From Nostoc sp. UHCC 0926 (GTDB taxonomy: Bacteria; Cyanobacteriota; Cyanobacteriia; Cyanobacteriales; Nostocaceae), in contig NZ_CP117772.1 of NCBI RefSeq assembly GCF_028623165.1, positions 434,001 to 498,000 of the forward strand: a stretch of DNA of 64,000 bases. The letters are read 5' to 3'. The translations under genes and the position numbers were made by a program. Shown one piece after another: positions 1-7,739 of the stretch; position 1 is the stretch's first letter; every line of letters begins with the position of its first letter. The notes beneath the pieces are model-generated. The model ran no database searches and was not told the DNA's origin. It was given only the letters and a program-made list of their open reading frames with translations.

Positions 1-1
1 T

Positions 2-1465
2 GACAAACGAGTGTTGCACTTGAGTTTTAGCCCGGATGGTAATACTTTAGCTACTGCGGGTGCAGATGGTAAAGTAAAACTTTGGAGTCCGAGTGGGCAA
101 CTACTCCATACTTTGCCTGGTGATAAAAATTGGGTTTGGAGAGTTAACTTCAGCCCAGATGGAAAGAAAATTGCTACCGCTAGTCAGGACAACACTGTCA
201 AACTGTGGAGCATTGACGGAAAGGAAATTAAAATTCTAAGAGGTCATAAAAACTCGGTCACTAGCGTCAGTTTTAGTCCTGATGGGAAATACATTGCGAC
301 CGGAGGTGCTGACAACATCGTCATACTCTGGAGCAATTCCGGGGAGAAGCTTCAAACCCTGAGGGGACATAGGGATTGGATCTGGAGCGTCAGTTTTAGT
401 CCTGAGGGAAAAATGCTCGCTACTGCTAGTAAGGATGGAACTGCTAAACTCTGGCAAATAAAAGGAAAGAAATATCAAATTCATCAGCGCCATAGCGATC
501 CAATTTATAGTCTCAGTTTTAGCCCAGATGGGAAAACAATTGCCACTGCCAGCTTAGATAAAACAGTTAAACTTTGGGAACCTTCAGGTGAATTAATAAA
601 AATCCTGGAATCGGATGGTAGTCAGTTTACTCATGTTAATTTTAGTCCTGATAGCAAGAACATTATTACCGCGACTACTGATGGGAAGATCATACTTTGG
701 AATCCTCAAGGAGAGAAAATCAAAACTTTCCAAGGGTACGATCATCATAAAAGCTGGATTTGGCAAGTCAGTTTTAGTCCTGATGGTAGAATGCTTGCCA
801 GTGCCGGACATGATGGCACTGTTGCACTTTGGGGTTTGGATGGCCAGCTAATCAAAACCATTAATGCACATATAAAAGGTAAAGATGATGATGGGGAAGG
901 AGCTAATAGCGTCAGTTTTAGCCCTGATGATAACACAATTGCCACCGCTGGTTGGGACAAAACTGTCAAGCTATGGACTCGTGAAGGTGAACCAATTAAA
1001 ACTATTAAGGGACATTTTGATGGAGTTCATAGTGTCAGTTTCAGTCCCAATGGTAAAATGATTGTTAGTTCCAGTCAAGACAAAACTGCTAAACTCTGGA
1101 CAAGTGAAGGTAAATTCATTAGAGACTTTAAAGGGCATGAGGCAGGAGTCTTTCGTGTCAGATTTAGTCCTGATGGCAAAACAATTGCTACTGCCAGTTT
1201 AGATAAGACTGTTAAACTTTGGAGTCTTGATGCTCAAGAACTGAAAACTTACAAAGGACACGATGAGCCCGTCTGGAGCCTAAATTTTAACCCTAATGGT
1301 CATATTCTAGCTTCCGCTGATGCCGCCGGGAAATCAATTCTTTGGGAATTGGACTCAAAGTCAGAACAGCTAGTGGTTGATGGTTGCAATTGGGTAAGCG
1401 ATTATCTGCAAAACAACCCCAACGTAAAGAGCGATCGCACTCTATGTAACGGGATCACTCATTAA
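2..1465 (+). CDS. WD40 repeat protein, 3' part (5' end outside window)
   Basis: The reading frame is open from the first bases of the window, so the gene starts upstream; a GTG at 11 is not a convincing start. At least eleven WD40 units are visible, each with an xxFSPDG strand and a closing KLW or ILW about 40 residues later. WD40 units fold into beta-propellers that bind other proteins. The last 40 residues (DGCNWVSDYLQNNP) are the usual tail of cyanobacterial WD40 proteins that carry NB-ARC, TIR or caspase-like domains at the N-terminus. The missing upstream part is therefore probably an NLR-like signalling module, but this cannot be seen here. The repeats are very similar to each other, as expected for a propeller that expands by recombination. 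WD40 identity is certain; the full architecture is unknown. Confidence 0.93.
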   Translation, partial: DKRVLHLSFSPDGNTLATAGADGKVKLWSPSGQLLHTLPGDKNWVWRVNFSPDGKKIATASQDNTVKLWSIDGKEIKILRGHKNSVTSVSFSPDGKYIATGGADNIVILWSNSGEKLQTLRGHRDWIWSVSFSPEGKMLATASKDGTAKLWQIKGKKYQIHQRHSDPIYSLSFSPDGKTIATASLDKTVKLWEPSGELIKILESDGSQFTHVNFSPDSKNIITATTDGKIILWNPQGEKIKTFQGYDHHKSWIWQVSFSPDGRMLASAGHDGTVALWGLDGQLIKTINAHIKGKDDDGEGANSVSFSPDDNTIATAGWDKTVKLWTREGEPIKTIKGHFDGVHSVSFSPNGKMIVSSSQDKTAKLWTSEGKFIRDFKGHEAGVFRVRFSPDGKTIATASLDKTVKLWSLDAQELKTYKGHDEPVWSLNFNPNGHILASADAAGKSILWELDSKSEQLVVDGCNWVSDYLQNNPNVKSDRTLCNGITH

Positions 1466-1532
1466 ACATTATTAACGATCACCCACACCATAGCTCTCCA
1501 CTGGCTACGTTTTATAGCAGCTGCCAAGGCGG

Positions 1533-1880
1533 TTAGGACGCAAAATGTAAAACATGCTCAATGGCATCTCGTAAACAATCAAACTGCTCTAGTTTTTTGC
1601 GGATTTGACTTTTTAACCAAGACCAACATTTCTCAATTTTATTAAGGTCTGGAGAATAAGGCGGTAGGTACAGAATTTCACACCCTGGATCTTGAATTAG
1701 TTGTTGGATGCGCCCACCTTTATGGAATGTGGCATTATCCATTACTACAAATTGTCCAGGTTCGAGTGTTGGAAGCAGACAAGTTTCAAGCCAGGTTTCA
1801 AAGACGGTTCGGTTACATGCTCCCTCTCTTATCGGAGACGCTGCGCGAACGACAGTAAAAGGAGCTAATGAACTACCCAC
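1533..1880 (-). pseudogene. IS630-family transposase, C-terminal fragment
   Basis: The 115 codons hold the second half of an IS630-type DDE domain. The second catalytic Asp lies in VMDNATFHKG and the Glu in YSPDLNKIEKCWSWLK. The N-terminal helix-turn-helix half lies about 1.8 kb away on the same strand (3710-4004); between them sit a TnpB fragment and an IS4-like element, so the original gene has been split and its middle lost. Near the N-terminus of this fragment nine extra residues (VRAASPIRE) interrupt the conserved LAPFTV/EGACN junction. They correspond to a dispersed repeat described separately. The fragment cannot be functional alone. Confidence 0.85.
1824..1853. repeat. Small dispersed repeat inserted in frame in the IS630 fragment
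   Basis: On the minus strand this reads TCGTTCGCGCAGCGTCTCC and continues to an AAGAGAG tail. The same TCGTTCGCGCAGCGTCTC core recurs at about 43617-43634. It adds 27 bp to the transposase without breaking the frame. Such GC-rich short repeats are typical of Nostocales genomes. Confidence 0.7.
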
Positions 1881-2243
1881 AGTTGGCGTAGCCCAAAGTG
1901 TGGGTTTCTACATCCCCCAGTTCATTTTTAGCGGAGACTTCCACAGATTTTTGACGCTTCAATGCCCCTAGTTGCTTCATGCTTCCTGCTGTTTTGCAGG
2001 TGCGTGAGGTAGAGCTAGACGACTCTGCGTCTACGAGGTTAGTTCCTAACCCCGGTAGAGTTCCTTTTGCCCAATAAAGCATTACTTCTGCTGCTGCAAT
2101 ATCTCTATCCTGACGATAATTACAAACACTACACTCATGCACTCGAATATCGAGCGTTTTCTTGTGTTGATGTCCACATTTAGGGCAGGATTGAGAAGGC
2201 AAAACTAGGCGCGTTGGAACTTCGATAAATACACCACTAATCT
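1873..2243 (-). pseudogene. tnpB: TnpB (IS200/IS605 family), C-terminal zinc-ribbon fragment
   Basis: The translated fragment begins in frame at EISGVFIEVPTR and contains the OrfB zinc ribbon: CPKCG, then CSVCNYRQDRDIAAA. That last stretch includes the third RuvC-like Asp (DRDIAAAEVML). TnpB proteins are RNA-guided nucleases encoded by IS605-type transposons. Only about the last 120 residues remain; the upstream part is replaced exactly at the end of the IS4-like element (2244). It lies inside the split IS630 gene, so the order of events was probably IS605-type insertion into IS630, then IS4-like insertion and deletion. The fragment is not functional by itself. Confidence 0.85.
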
Positions 2244-2290
2244 CAATACTGCTCGGTTAAGGAAAATGAAGGGTAAAACAAAGAAAAGTT

Positions 2291-2315
2291 TGTTCGCGTA
2301 TGAATTACGAGAACA
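2291..2315. repeat. Palindrome TGTTCGCGTA-N5-TACGAGAACA, left copy
   Basis: The two 10-bp arms are near-perfect inverted repeats around a 5-bp centre. Two more copies occur in this element: 2754-2778, with identical arms, inside the transposase gene start, and 3637-3661, diverged and inverted, near the right end. This placement suggests a transposase or regulator binding site. Confidence 0.6.
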
Positions 2316-2333
2316 AAATGAGATAATTTCGAC

Positions 2334-2714
2334 TTACTTTTTCTCTTTGAGGCTATCGTACAAGTCCACCCAATTTTGACGAAGAGAGTCGATGCATGAA
2401 GTTAAGTGATCGATTTGGGTTCTTCTAGCGACGGAGAGGACAGCATTAATATGAGCAGGGCTTCCAGCCTTACCCAAATGCCTATATTTGCTCAATTTGT
2501 TAGGTTGAGTTGTGGAAAAAATTGGTTTGGTAGCGTGTAATTTATAGTACCAATAAGCTTGTTTTTTTCCGCGTGCTTGGTAACGCAAAACACAACAACC
2601 AGGTGGCGCTACTTCCCCCGAAGCCTGAATTTGTTGGATAGAGAGTTGTAAAGTGGCAATCGCTCGTTGTAGGAGTTCAGCCCTAGAAATAATGTCCGAG
2701 TCAGGAGCAGGCAT
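2334..2714 (-). CDS. Small uncharacterised protein inside the IS4-like element
   Basis: This 126-residue ORF has a basic, aromatic central part (RYQARGKKQAYWYYKLHATKP) and a helical C-terminal half rich in Leu, Arg and Glu. The centre looks like the small proteins that cyanobacterial transposons carry next to their transposase; I do not recognise a named family with certainty. Its ATG at 2712-2714 shares one base with the plus-strand transposase start, so the two genes are head to head with no room for separate promoters outside the coding sequences. It may be an accessory or antidote gene of the element. No frameshift is visible, so it may be the only intact gene of the element. Confidence 0.5.
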   Translation of the reverse strand: MPAPDSDIISRAELLQRAIATLQLSIQQIQASGEVAPPGCCVLRYQARGKKQAYWYYKLHATKPIFSTTQPNKLSKYRHLGKAGSPAHINAVLSVARRTQIDHLTSCIDSLRQNWVDLYDSLKEKK

Positions 2715-3503
2715 TGACTAATGCTCCTTGGAAGTTGCAGAAAGAGCAGAACGTGTTCGCGTATATTTTACGAGAACATGGTAAATTTACCCTACATTAT
2801 TTTACAACTGAAATGTCACTTGTTAACTTTGAGATCATAGAAGCCTGCATTAATCCAAGCGAATTACTTCTGGCTGTATCACAAGTAATCCCATCTCAAA
2901 CCATAACCAGAGCAATTATTAGTACTTCCAGTCAGGAAAAACGACGACGAAAACTGAACTCTCACATAATTGTAGCTTTAGTAATCGCTATGAATTTTTG
3001 GTCTGGTGATTCAATAGTAGATGTGTTCAAAAATCTCATTCATGGCTTAAGTTCTTTACAAATACCTTTCTTGATACGCTGGAAAATACCAGTAAGTTCA
3101 TCAATTACAGAAGCGTAGTCATTGAACAGGAGCAGCGGTAATGACTCGGTTATTTGAAATGGTAGCCAAGCCCGGGAGCAACAGTATTAACACCTGGTGC
3201 TTTTTTGGGAGGATTAAGAATCATGGCGATGGATGGAACAGTTTTTGATGTTCCCGAAACAGAAACAAACGCCAGAGTATTTGGCTATCCTGGTTCTCGG
3301 CCTGGTACATATCCGGCTTTTCCCAATATAGCTGGTTAATTTCCGAAATATTAGATTTAGAAATCCCTTTACCACAACACAGAAGTAATCCGAGAGTAGT
3401 CAAGAAAGCACGTTCAAAGTTTAAGAGTAAAAAGCGAAGTCACAGAAGTAATGGTACTCTCCGACAACAACTATCTTTTCAAATTCTGAGAAAGGCAAGT
3501 TAA
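2714..3503 (+). pseudogene. IS4-family transposase, broken
   Basis: The first 134 codons match the N-terminal domain of IS4 transposases (RRRKLNSHIIVALVIAMNFW, then GDSIVDVFKNLIHGLS). After a stop at 3118 the family continues out of frame. The segment at about 3195-3325 reads FLGGLRIMAMDGTVFDVPET and FGYPGSRPGTYPAFP, which contains the first catalytic Asp. The end is SKKRSHRSNGTLRQQLSF before a stop at 3501. The region between the first Asp and the C-terminus (most of the DDE fold) is deleted. The gene is clearly dead. Confidence 0.8.
2754..2778. repeat. Palindrome TGTTCGCGTA-N5-TACGAGAACA, internal copy
   Basis: The arms are identical to the copy at 2291-2315, but this one lies 40 bp inside the transposase coding start. 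A binding site here could let the transposase repress its own gene. Confidence 0.55.
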
Positions 3504-3636
3504 ATCTGTCAATTTGTTCGATACACTAAATTGTTCATCATCAATTTATAGTTCAATAGTTTAAAGATATTCTAATCAATTGACAATTTAGTTTTTTGAG
3601 AGTGCCTTTAGCTATAGGCAAACTCTTTAGTTATTT

Positions 3637-3661
3637 TGTTCTCGTAATCAACACGCGAACT
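3637..3661. repeat. Palindrome related to TGTTCGCGTA motif, right copy
   Basis: It reads TGTTCTCGTA-N5-CACGCGAACT; on the minus strand this matches the left copy in orientation with a few changes. It sits at the same distance from the right end of the element as the left copy does from its end. Confidence 0.5.
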
Positions 3662-3709
3662 CATTCTCCTTGACTCCATCACCTATTTCCCCTTAACCGA
3701 ACAGTATTG

Positions 3710-4004
3710 GAAGGCATGGCTAATCTGCTCTTCCCACAGTTTTGCCATCTCAAGTTGAGTTTTATCTCCATTAGATAAGGCAAACTCGCGGAATTTTGTC
3801 CAATCGGTGATAAGAGTGCCCATTACCGGGAGGTTGATTAGGCAACGCTTGAAAGTCCCCAGTAATGTCCAGCAGCTTTAGCCATAGGTTGATGGTGTTG
3901 CGACTAATACTGAATAGAAGACAAGATCCACTAATCTTCAATCCATCAAGCTTTATGGCTTGGATAACTTTCTGACGCAAGTCGTAACTGTAGGGTTTGG
4001 GCAT
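3710..4004 (-). pseudogene. IS630-family transposase, N-terminal fragment
   Basis: The start MPKPYSYDLRQKVIQAIKLD and the helix-turn-helix ISRNTINLWLKLL are those of IS630-type transposases. After LPNQPPGNG the frame shifts; the family sequence continues in another frame as ITDWTKFREFALSNGDKTQ and LEMAKLWEEQISHAF, up to the IS4-like element boundary at 3709. The C-terminal DDE half is at 1533-1880. The gene is frameshifted and split. Confidence 0.8.
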
Positions 4005-4462
4005 GAAATGAGTGCGATCGCGCCGAAGGAGGATTTGGGACTACTTCCATGTCCAAAATATGAGAAAAAGAGCGTGAAATGCATTCCTCGAATACTCGTG
4101 TCTCTTCTTTTACTTCATCTCCAACAAATGATTCCCCTCGCACGTAGTTATGGAATTGACATTCAATTCTCCAGGTGCAAGATCTGAGTTTACCTAAGTC
4201 TTCTGAGTATGTGAAGTTTTGTAAAGAAAAAGAATTAATTGAGATAAATTACCCGATTAGACGTGATAAGTAATAGAGCAAGCAAGCTTTTTAAATAGTG
4301 CTATTTACAGCGTATTAGACAAGTTCTTGCGTTTGACTCGCTACCTATTTAAAGACTACTGAATCCATTGTGTAGATGGTTGCTATTTCGAGAGCAAACG
4401 CATCTAATTTGCATAAACCTAACAAAAGGTGCGTTTGTCTTGAACAAATATGCAATTATCTC
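4005..4462. other. No intact gene; possible transposon debris
   Basis: A minus-strand frame at about 3946-4190 (with RVFEECISRSFSHILDMEVV) is open but I cannot assign it. Part of its DNA (about 4045-4080, minus strand) resembles 32918-32950, and AGGTGCAAGAT with a following TGAGT recurs at 4171 and 33171. This suggests remains of one IS type at both places. The rest is AT-rich with no recognisable gene. Confidence 0.35.
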
Positions 4463-4501
4463 TTGTTTCTCTCCTCAATTTGAAATTGAGGAGAGAAACA
4501 A
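4463..4501. repeat. Perfect 39-bp palindrome
   Basis: Two 19-bp arms (TTGTTTCTCTCCTCAATTT and its complement) flank a single central G. The stem would be extremely stable in RNA but has no trailing T-run. It may be a bidirectional terminator or the end of a mobile element. Confidence 0.7.
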
Positions 4502-4796
4502 TGTCCAACATCAATAACTACCGAGTAAATATGAAAGGTAAACTGATGAACGCTAAAAAACTGTTTTTTGGATGCGGCTGCGAAAATGGGTGGGGCTGAT
4601 TTCAAAGTACTGTCTTACCAACACAGAATACCCGTTATTATCTTAGCCCTTCTGGTCATAGCTGGGTTTATAAGCAGTAGCTTGTGGTTTTTCCACAAAC
4701 ACATTGAACATGAAACATGCTCCAAGAATAATCCCAATCCTCTTAGGAGTTATGTAAAAATAACTTGAACAATTAAGTGCCTACTTTGGGTTTTAT
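4502..4796 (+). other. Short ORFs of unknown status
   Basis: An ORF at 4501-4599 would give 32 residues ending GCGCENGWG. An overlapping frame at 4568-4768 gives 66 residues with one clear hydrophobic segment (IPVIILALLVIAGFISSSLW), as in an N-terminal membrane anchor. Neither has a good ribosome binding site or a recognised family; the second could be the frameshifted 5' end of a lost exported protein. At 4753 begins TGTAAAAATAACTTGAACAA, which matches the right end of the small element at 39097-39180 on the other strand. Confidence 0.3.
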
Positions 4797-5162
4797 AATA
4801 TAGTTCCACCTTTGGAACGCTTCAGCGTCGGTGGAGTTAATACAGTTCGAGGTTACCGACAAAACCAACTCGTTGCCGACAATGGCATCCTCGGTTCAGT
4901 CGAGGTTCGTGTTCCCCTGACATCAGATCCCAAAGTACTACAGTTAGTGCCTTTTTTTGAAATCGGTACGGTCTGGAATAATCGAGAAATTGACCCCGAC
5001 CCGGCGACAATTGCCAGTTTAGGACTGGGTTCGCGCTGGCTGATTACCCCCGATTTATCGTTGCACCTAGACTACGGCATTCCCTTAATTTCAGTTGGCG
5101 ATCGGGGCAACTCGTTGCAAGAAAACGGTCTTTACTTTTCAGTACGCTATCAGCCGTTTTGA
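4797..5162 (+). pseudogene. TpsB/ShlB-type outer membrane transporter, C-terminal fragment
   Basis: The roughly 120 codons correspond to the last strands of a two-partner secretion beta-barrel (ShlB/FhaC/HecB family). Visible motifs are LERFSVGGVNTVRGYRQNQ, the family's conserved loop, then GSVEVRVPL, FFEIGTVWN, GLGSRWLITPDLSLHLDYGI and an end in SVRYQPF. The terminal Phe is the usual outer-membrane barrel signature. A full protein has about 550 residues with POTRA domains, which are missing here. The fragment begins about 45 bp after an IS-like end at 4753, which suggests truncation by transposition. It is not functional as seen. Confidence 0.8.
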
Positions 5163-5865
5163 AATGCTTCAAAAATCCTCTTGGGAGTTAACGGGAAAAA
5201 TCAGAGAATGATTGCAGAAAACTGTAATCTCTACTGCTTTATTCTGCAATCGATTCATATAAGTTGAGCAATCAACTTTGCACAAGCACCCAATGCATTA
5301 TCTAATAGCTTTTTTTATTTTATTTATCAATTATAAAAAAACAATCACTAATATATAAAGATTAAGTTATTGAAGTTAGGAGCAATTATCAGTGTTATTA
5401 GCCGAAGAAATTGAATTTTAATTAGTAGTTATTGCTTAGACAAAGGAAATTTTGCTCTTATCTACAATTATTTATCTTTCTTATCCTGTCCTGGTTAGTT
5501 TTTAGTTCATTATAATCATAGTTATTAGCTTGTTACTAGGAGTAAGTTTACTTATTTCTACCCTAATTTTAAGCTGCATACTTATTGGTATCAATGAGCT
5601 TTACCTCAGTATTTATTGTTTTGTTTGTCTTTTCTCTATCTTTATGCGTTGCTAGACTCTGTTTTGGAATTTAGTTTAGTAATGTGTCAAATAAATCCTC
5701 CTAACTTTTACTCATCTCAATGATTTTTTCTCACAAGTGAGAAATCCGGGTTAGAGGTTAACCGAAGCGTATTGCAATCAGACTCCCCTTTTTTCTTGGT
5801 CATTGCCTATTTAGTCTAAAGTCCAGTAATTAACCAAATAACAAATTCTAACAACAGGAAAATTT
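5163..5865. other. AT-rich intergenic stretch, nothing recognised
   Basis: About 700 bp of low-complexity AT-rich DNA with no ORF, repeat or RNA that I can support. It presumably contains the promoter of the NB-ARC gene that follows. Confidence 0.5.
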
Positions 5866-7521
5866 ATGAATGTTGAAGAAATTCTCAACTTTACTGATGC
5901 TTTAATCTTTGCGAAGAAGGGCAAACATCTAAGTGACGTTCAACGGCTAATAATTCAGGCAGTTTGCTCTGGAACACGTCAGTGTTATGACAAGATAGCA
6001 GAAAATAGTAATTATTCCCCTAATTACCTTAAGCAAGATGTCGGGCCAAAGTTGTGGCAACTATTTTCAGATATCTTTAACGTAAAGATTACAAAAAATA
6101 ATTTTCGCGCCACAGTGGAGTCGCAAGCAGGTCTAGTGTCCCATGAAGGCGGAGTCATTCATCGAGACCAAATCTGTATGACCGACCGACGCCAAGATTG
6201 GGGCGAGGCACCTGATGCTTCAATTTTCTATGGTCGCAGCGACGAACTGGCTAGGCTAGAACAATGGATTGTAACTGAAGACTGCCGCATGTTAGGGCTT
6301 GTGGGCATGGGGGGAATTGGCAAAACCCATCTGTCTGTGAAGTTAGCCGAACAAATTCAAGAGCAATTTGATTATGTCATTTGGCGATCGTTACGTAATG
6401 CCCCATCCCTACAACAGATTCTAGAATCTTTCCTCCAATTCATCGCCAAAAGTCAGGAAACGGATTTACCAGCAACCTTAGATAAGAAAATATCACTCCT
6501 AATTGATTATTTACGAAAGCATCGATGTTTATTAGTACTGGATGATGTTGAGACGATTTTGTGCGGTGGGGACTGTACGGGCTTTTACAAACAAGATTAT
6601 GAAGATTATGGCGACTTCTTCAAACGCCTGGGAGAATGCCGCCACAACAGCTGCTTAGTAGTCATCAGCCGGGAAAAACCCAAAGAAATTTTTGTAATGC
6701 AAGGGGAAACCCTGCCAGTTCGCTGCCTCAACTTACGCGGTTTAAATGTATCAGCTGGATTGCAGATACTTCAACTTAAGGGTTGTTGCTGTAACTTGGA
6801 TGCTGAATGCACAGTCCTAGTTAAAAAATATTCAGGTAATCCACTGGCATTAAAGATGGTGGCAGAAGTGATTCAACAATTATTTGAGGGCGACGTCGGG
6901 GAATTTCTTAAATATAATAGCTTAGTTATTGATGAAATTCGCGCTCTCCTACAGCAGCACTTCAATCGATTATCAGAGTTAGGAAACACCATTTTGTACT
7001 GGTTGGCAATTAATCGGGAACCAGTTTCTATTGGAAAATTGCAATCAGATATTTATCCGGGCTTCTCTAAAGAAATATTAATAAAAACTCTGAAATCTCT
7101 GGTTCAGCGTTCATTGATAGAAACGAAGGAAAACCATTTTTATTTGCAGCCATTGCTGATGGAATATATGAGTAGCTTGTTGATTGAGCGGGTTTGTGAA
7201 GAAGTTGAGACTGGGAAACTAGTTTTGCTCAAAAGCCATACTTTGCTCAAGGCTGAAGCTAAAGATTATATTAAAAACACTCAAATTAATTTCATCATTC
7301 AACCTATTTTATATAAACTACTAGCTGTTTTTAAAAATCAAAGTAATCTGGAAATTCGGCTTGAGGAAATTATATCAAAACTGCAAGTCCACTCTCCAGA
7401 AGAATCCAGTTATGCTGCCGGAAATATCCTGAATCTCCTTTGTCAACTTCAGACAAATTTAAATGGCTATAATTGTTATGATTTAAATGTTTGGCAAGCA
7501 TATTTACAGGATGTGAATTAA
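5866..7521 (+). CDS. NB-ARC ATPase with N-terminal HTH-like domain, WD40 part lost
   Basis: Residues 1-85 form the helical domain found at the start of many cyanobacterial NB-ARC/WD40 proteins (FTDALIFAKKGKHLSD, then a KNNFR end). A linker DWGEAPDASIFYGR leads into NB-ARC: Walker A GMGGIGKT near residue 150, Walker B CLLVLDDVE near 222, and a winged-helix part (LSELGNTILYWLAINREPVS). NB-ARC proteins are NLR-like switches that oligomerise on sensing a trigger. Family members continue with a C-terminal WD40 propeller, but here TAA stops the frame just after YLQDVN. The codons beyond still read NINLTGAAIANSVF, the usual link to the propeller. The protein therefore lacks its sensor and is probably a decaying gene, although its ATPase is intact. 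The start ATG follows AACAGGAAAATTT, a reasonable binding site. Confidence 0.85.
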   Translation: MNVEEILNFTDALIFAKKGKHLSDVQRLIIQAVCSGTRQCYDKIAENSNYSPNYLKQDVGPKLWQLFSDIFNVKITKNNFRATVESQAGLVSHEGGVIHRDQICMTDRRQDWGEAPDASIFYGRSDELARLEQWIVTEDCRMLGLVGMGGIGKTHLSVKLAEQIQEQFDYVIWRSLRNAPSLQQILESFLQFIAKSQETDLPATLDKKISLLIDYLRKHRCLLVLDDVETILCGGDCTGFYKQDYEDYGDFFKRLGECRHNSCLVVISREKPKEIFVMQGETLPVRCLNLRGLNVSAGLQILQLKGCCCNLDAECTVLVKKYSGNPLALKMVAEVIQQLFEGDVGEFLKYNSLVIDEIRALLQQHFNRLSELGNTILYWLAINREPVSIGKLQSDIYPGFSKEILIKTLKSLVQRSLIETKENHFYLQPLLMEYMSSLLIERVCEEVETGKLVLLKSHTLLKAEAKDYIKNTQINFIIQPILYKLLAVFKNQSNLEIRLEEIISKLQVHSPEESSYAAGNILNLLCQLQTNLNGYNCYDLNVWQAYLQDVN

Positions 7522-7640
7522 CACAATATCAACTTGACTGGTGCTGCGATCGCTAATTCAGTTTTTGCTCAACAGCTAACGCAGATTTTAGCGATCGCAT
7601 TTGAATCTATCCCACTAATCCTCAAATATGATAGCCTATT
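7522..7640 (+). pseudogene. Relic of the NB-ARC gene beyond its nonsense codon
   Basis: In frame after the TAA at 7519-7521 the DNA still encodes HNINLTGAAIANSVFAQQLT and then ILAIAFES. This is the normal connector into the first WD40 strand (typically SVFA..., then ILSVAFSPDG). Homology stops there, so the whole propeller has been deleted. Confidence 0.6.
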
Positions 7641-7739
7641 TCTGAATTGAGAAGGGTGTATCAAGCGATGGCAGGACGTTTCGAGGGTTTTAGCTACCCC
7701 TACTTATTGAGCCAATACCAAATAGTCTTTCTTTTAAAA

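Larger units (their letters stand above)
2244..3709. mobile_element. Degenerate IS4-family element with inverted ends
   Basis: The two ends are inverted repeats: CAATACTGCTCGGTTAAGG at 2244 and, on the other strand, CAATACTGTTCGGTTAAGG ending at 3709. About 45 bp inside each end lies a shared palindromic motif (2291-2315 and 3637-3661). The interior carries an IS4-type transposase pseudogene on the plus strand and a small ORF on the minus strand. I found no clear target-site duplication. The element interrupts a TnpB fragment on its left and an IS630 transposase on its right. Confidence 0.75.
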
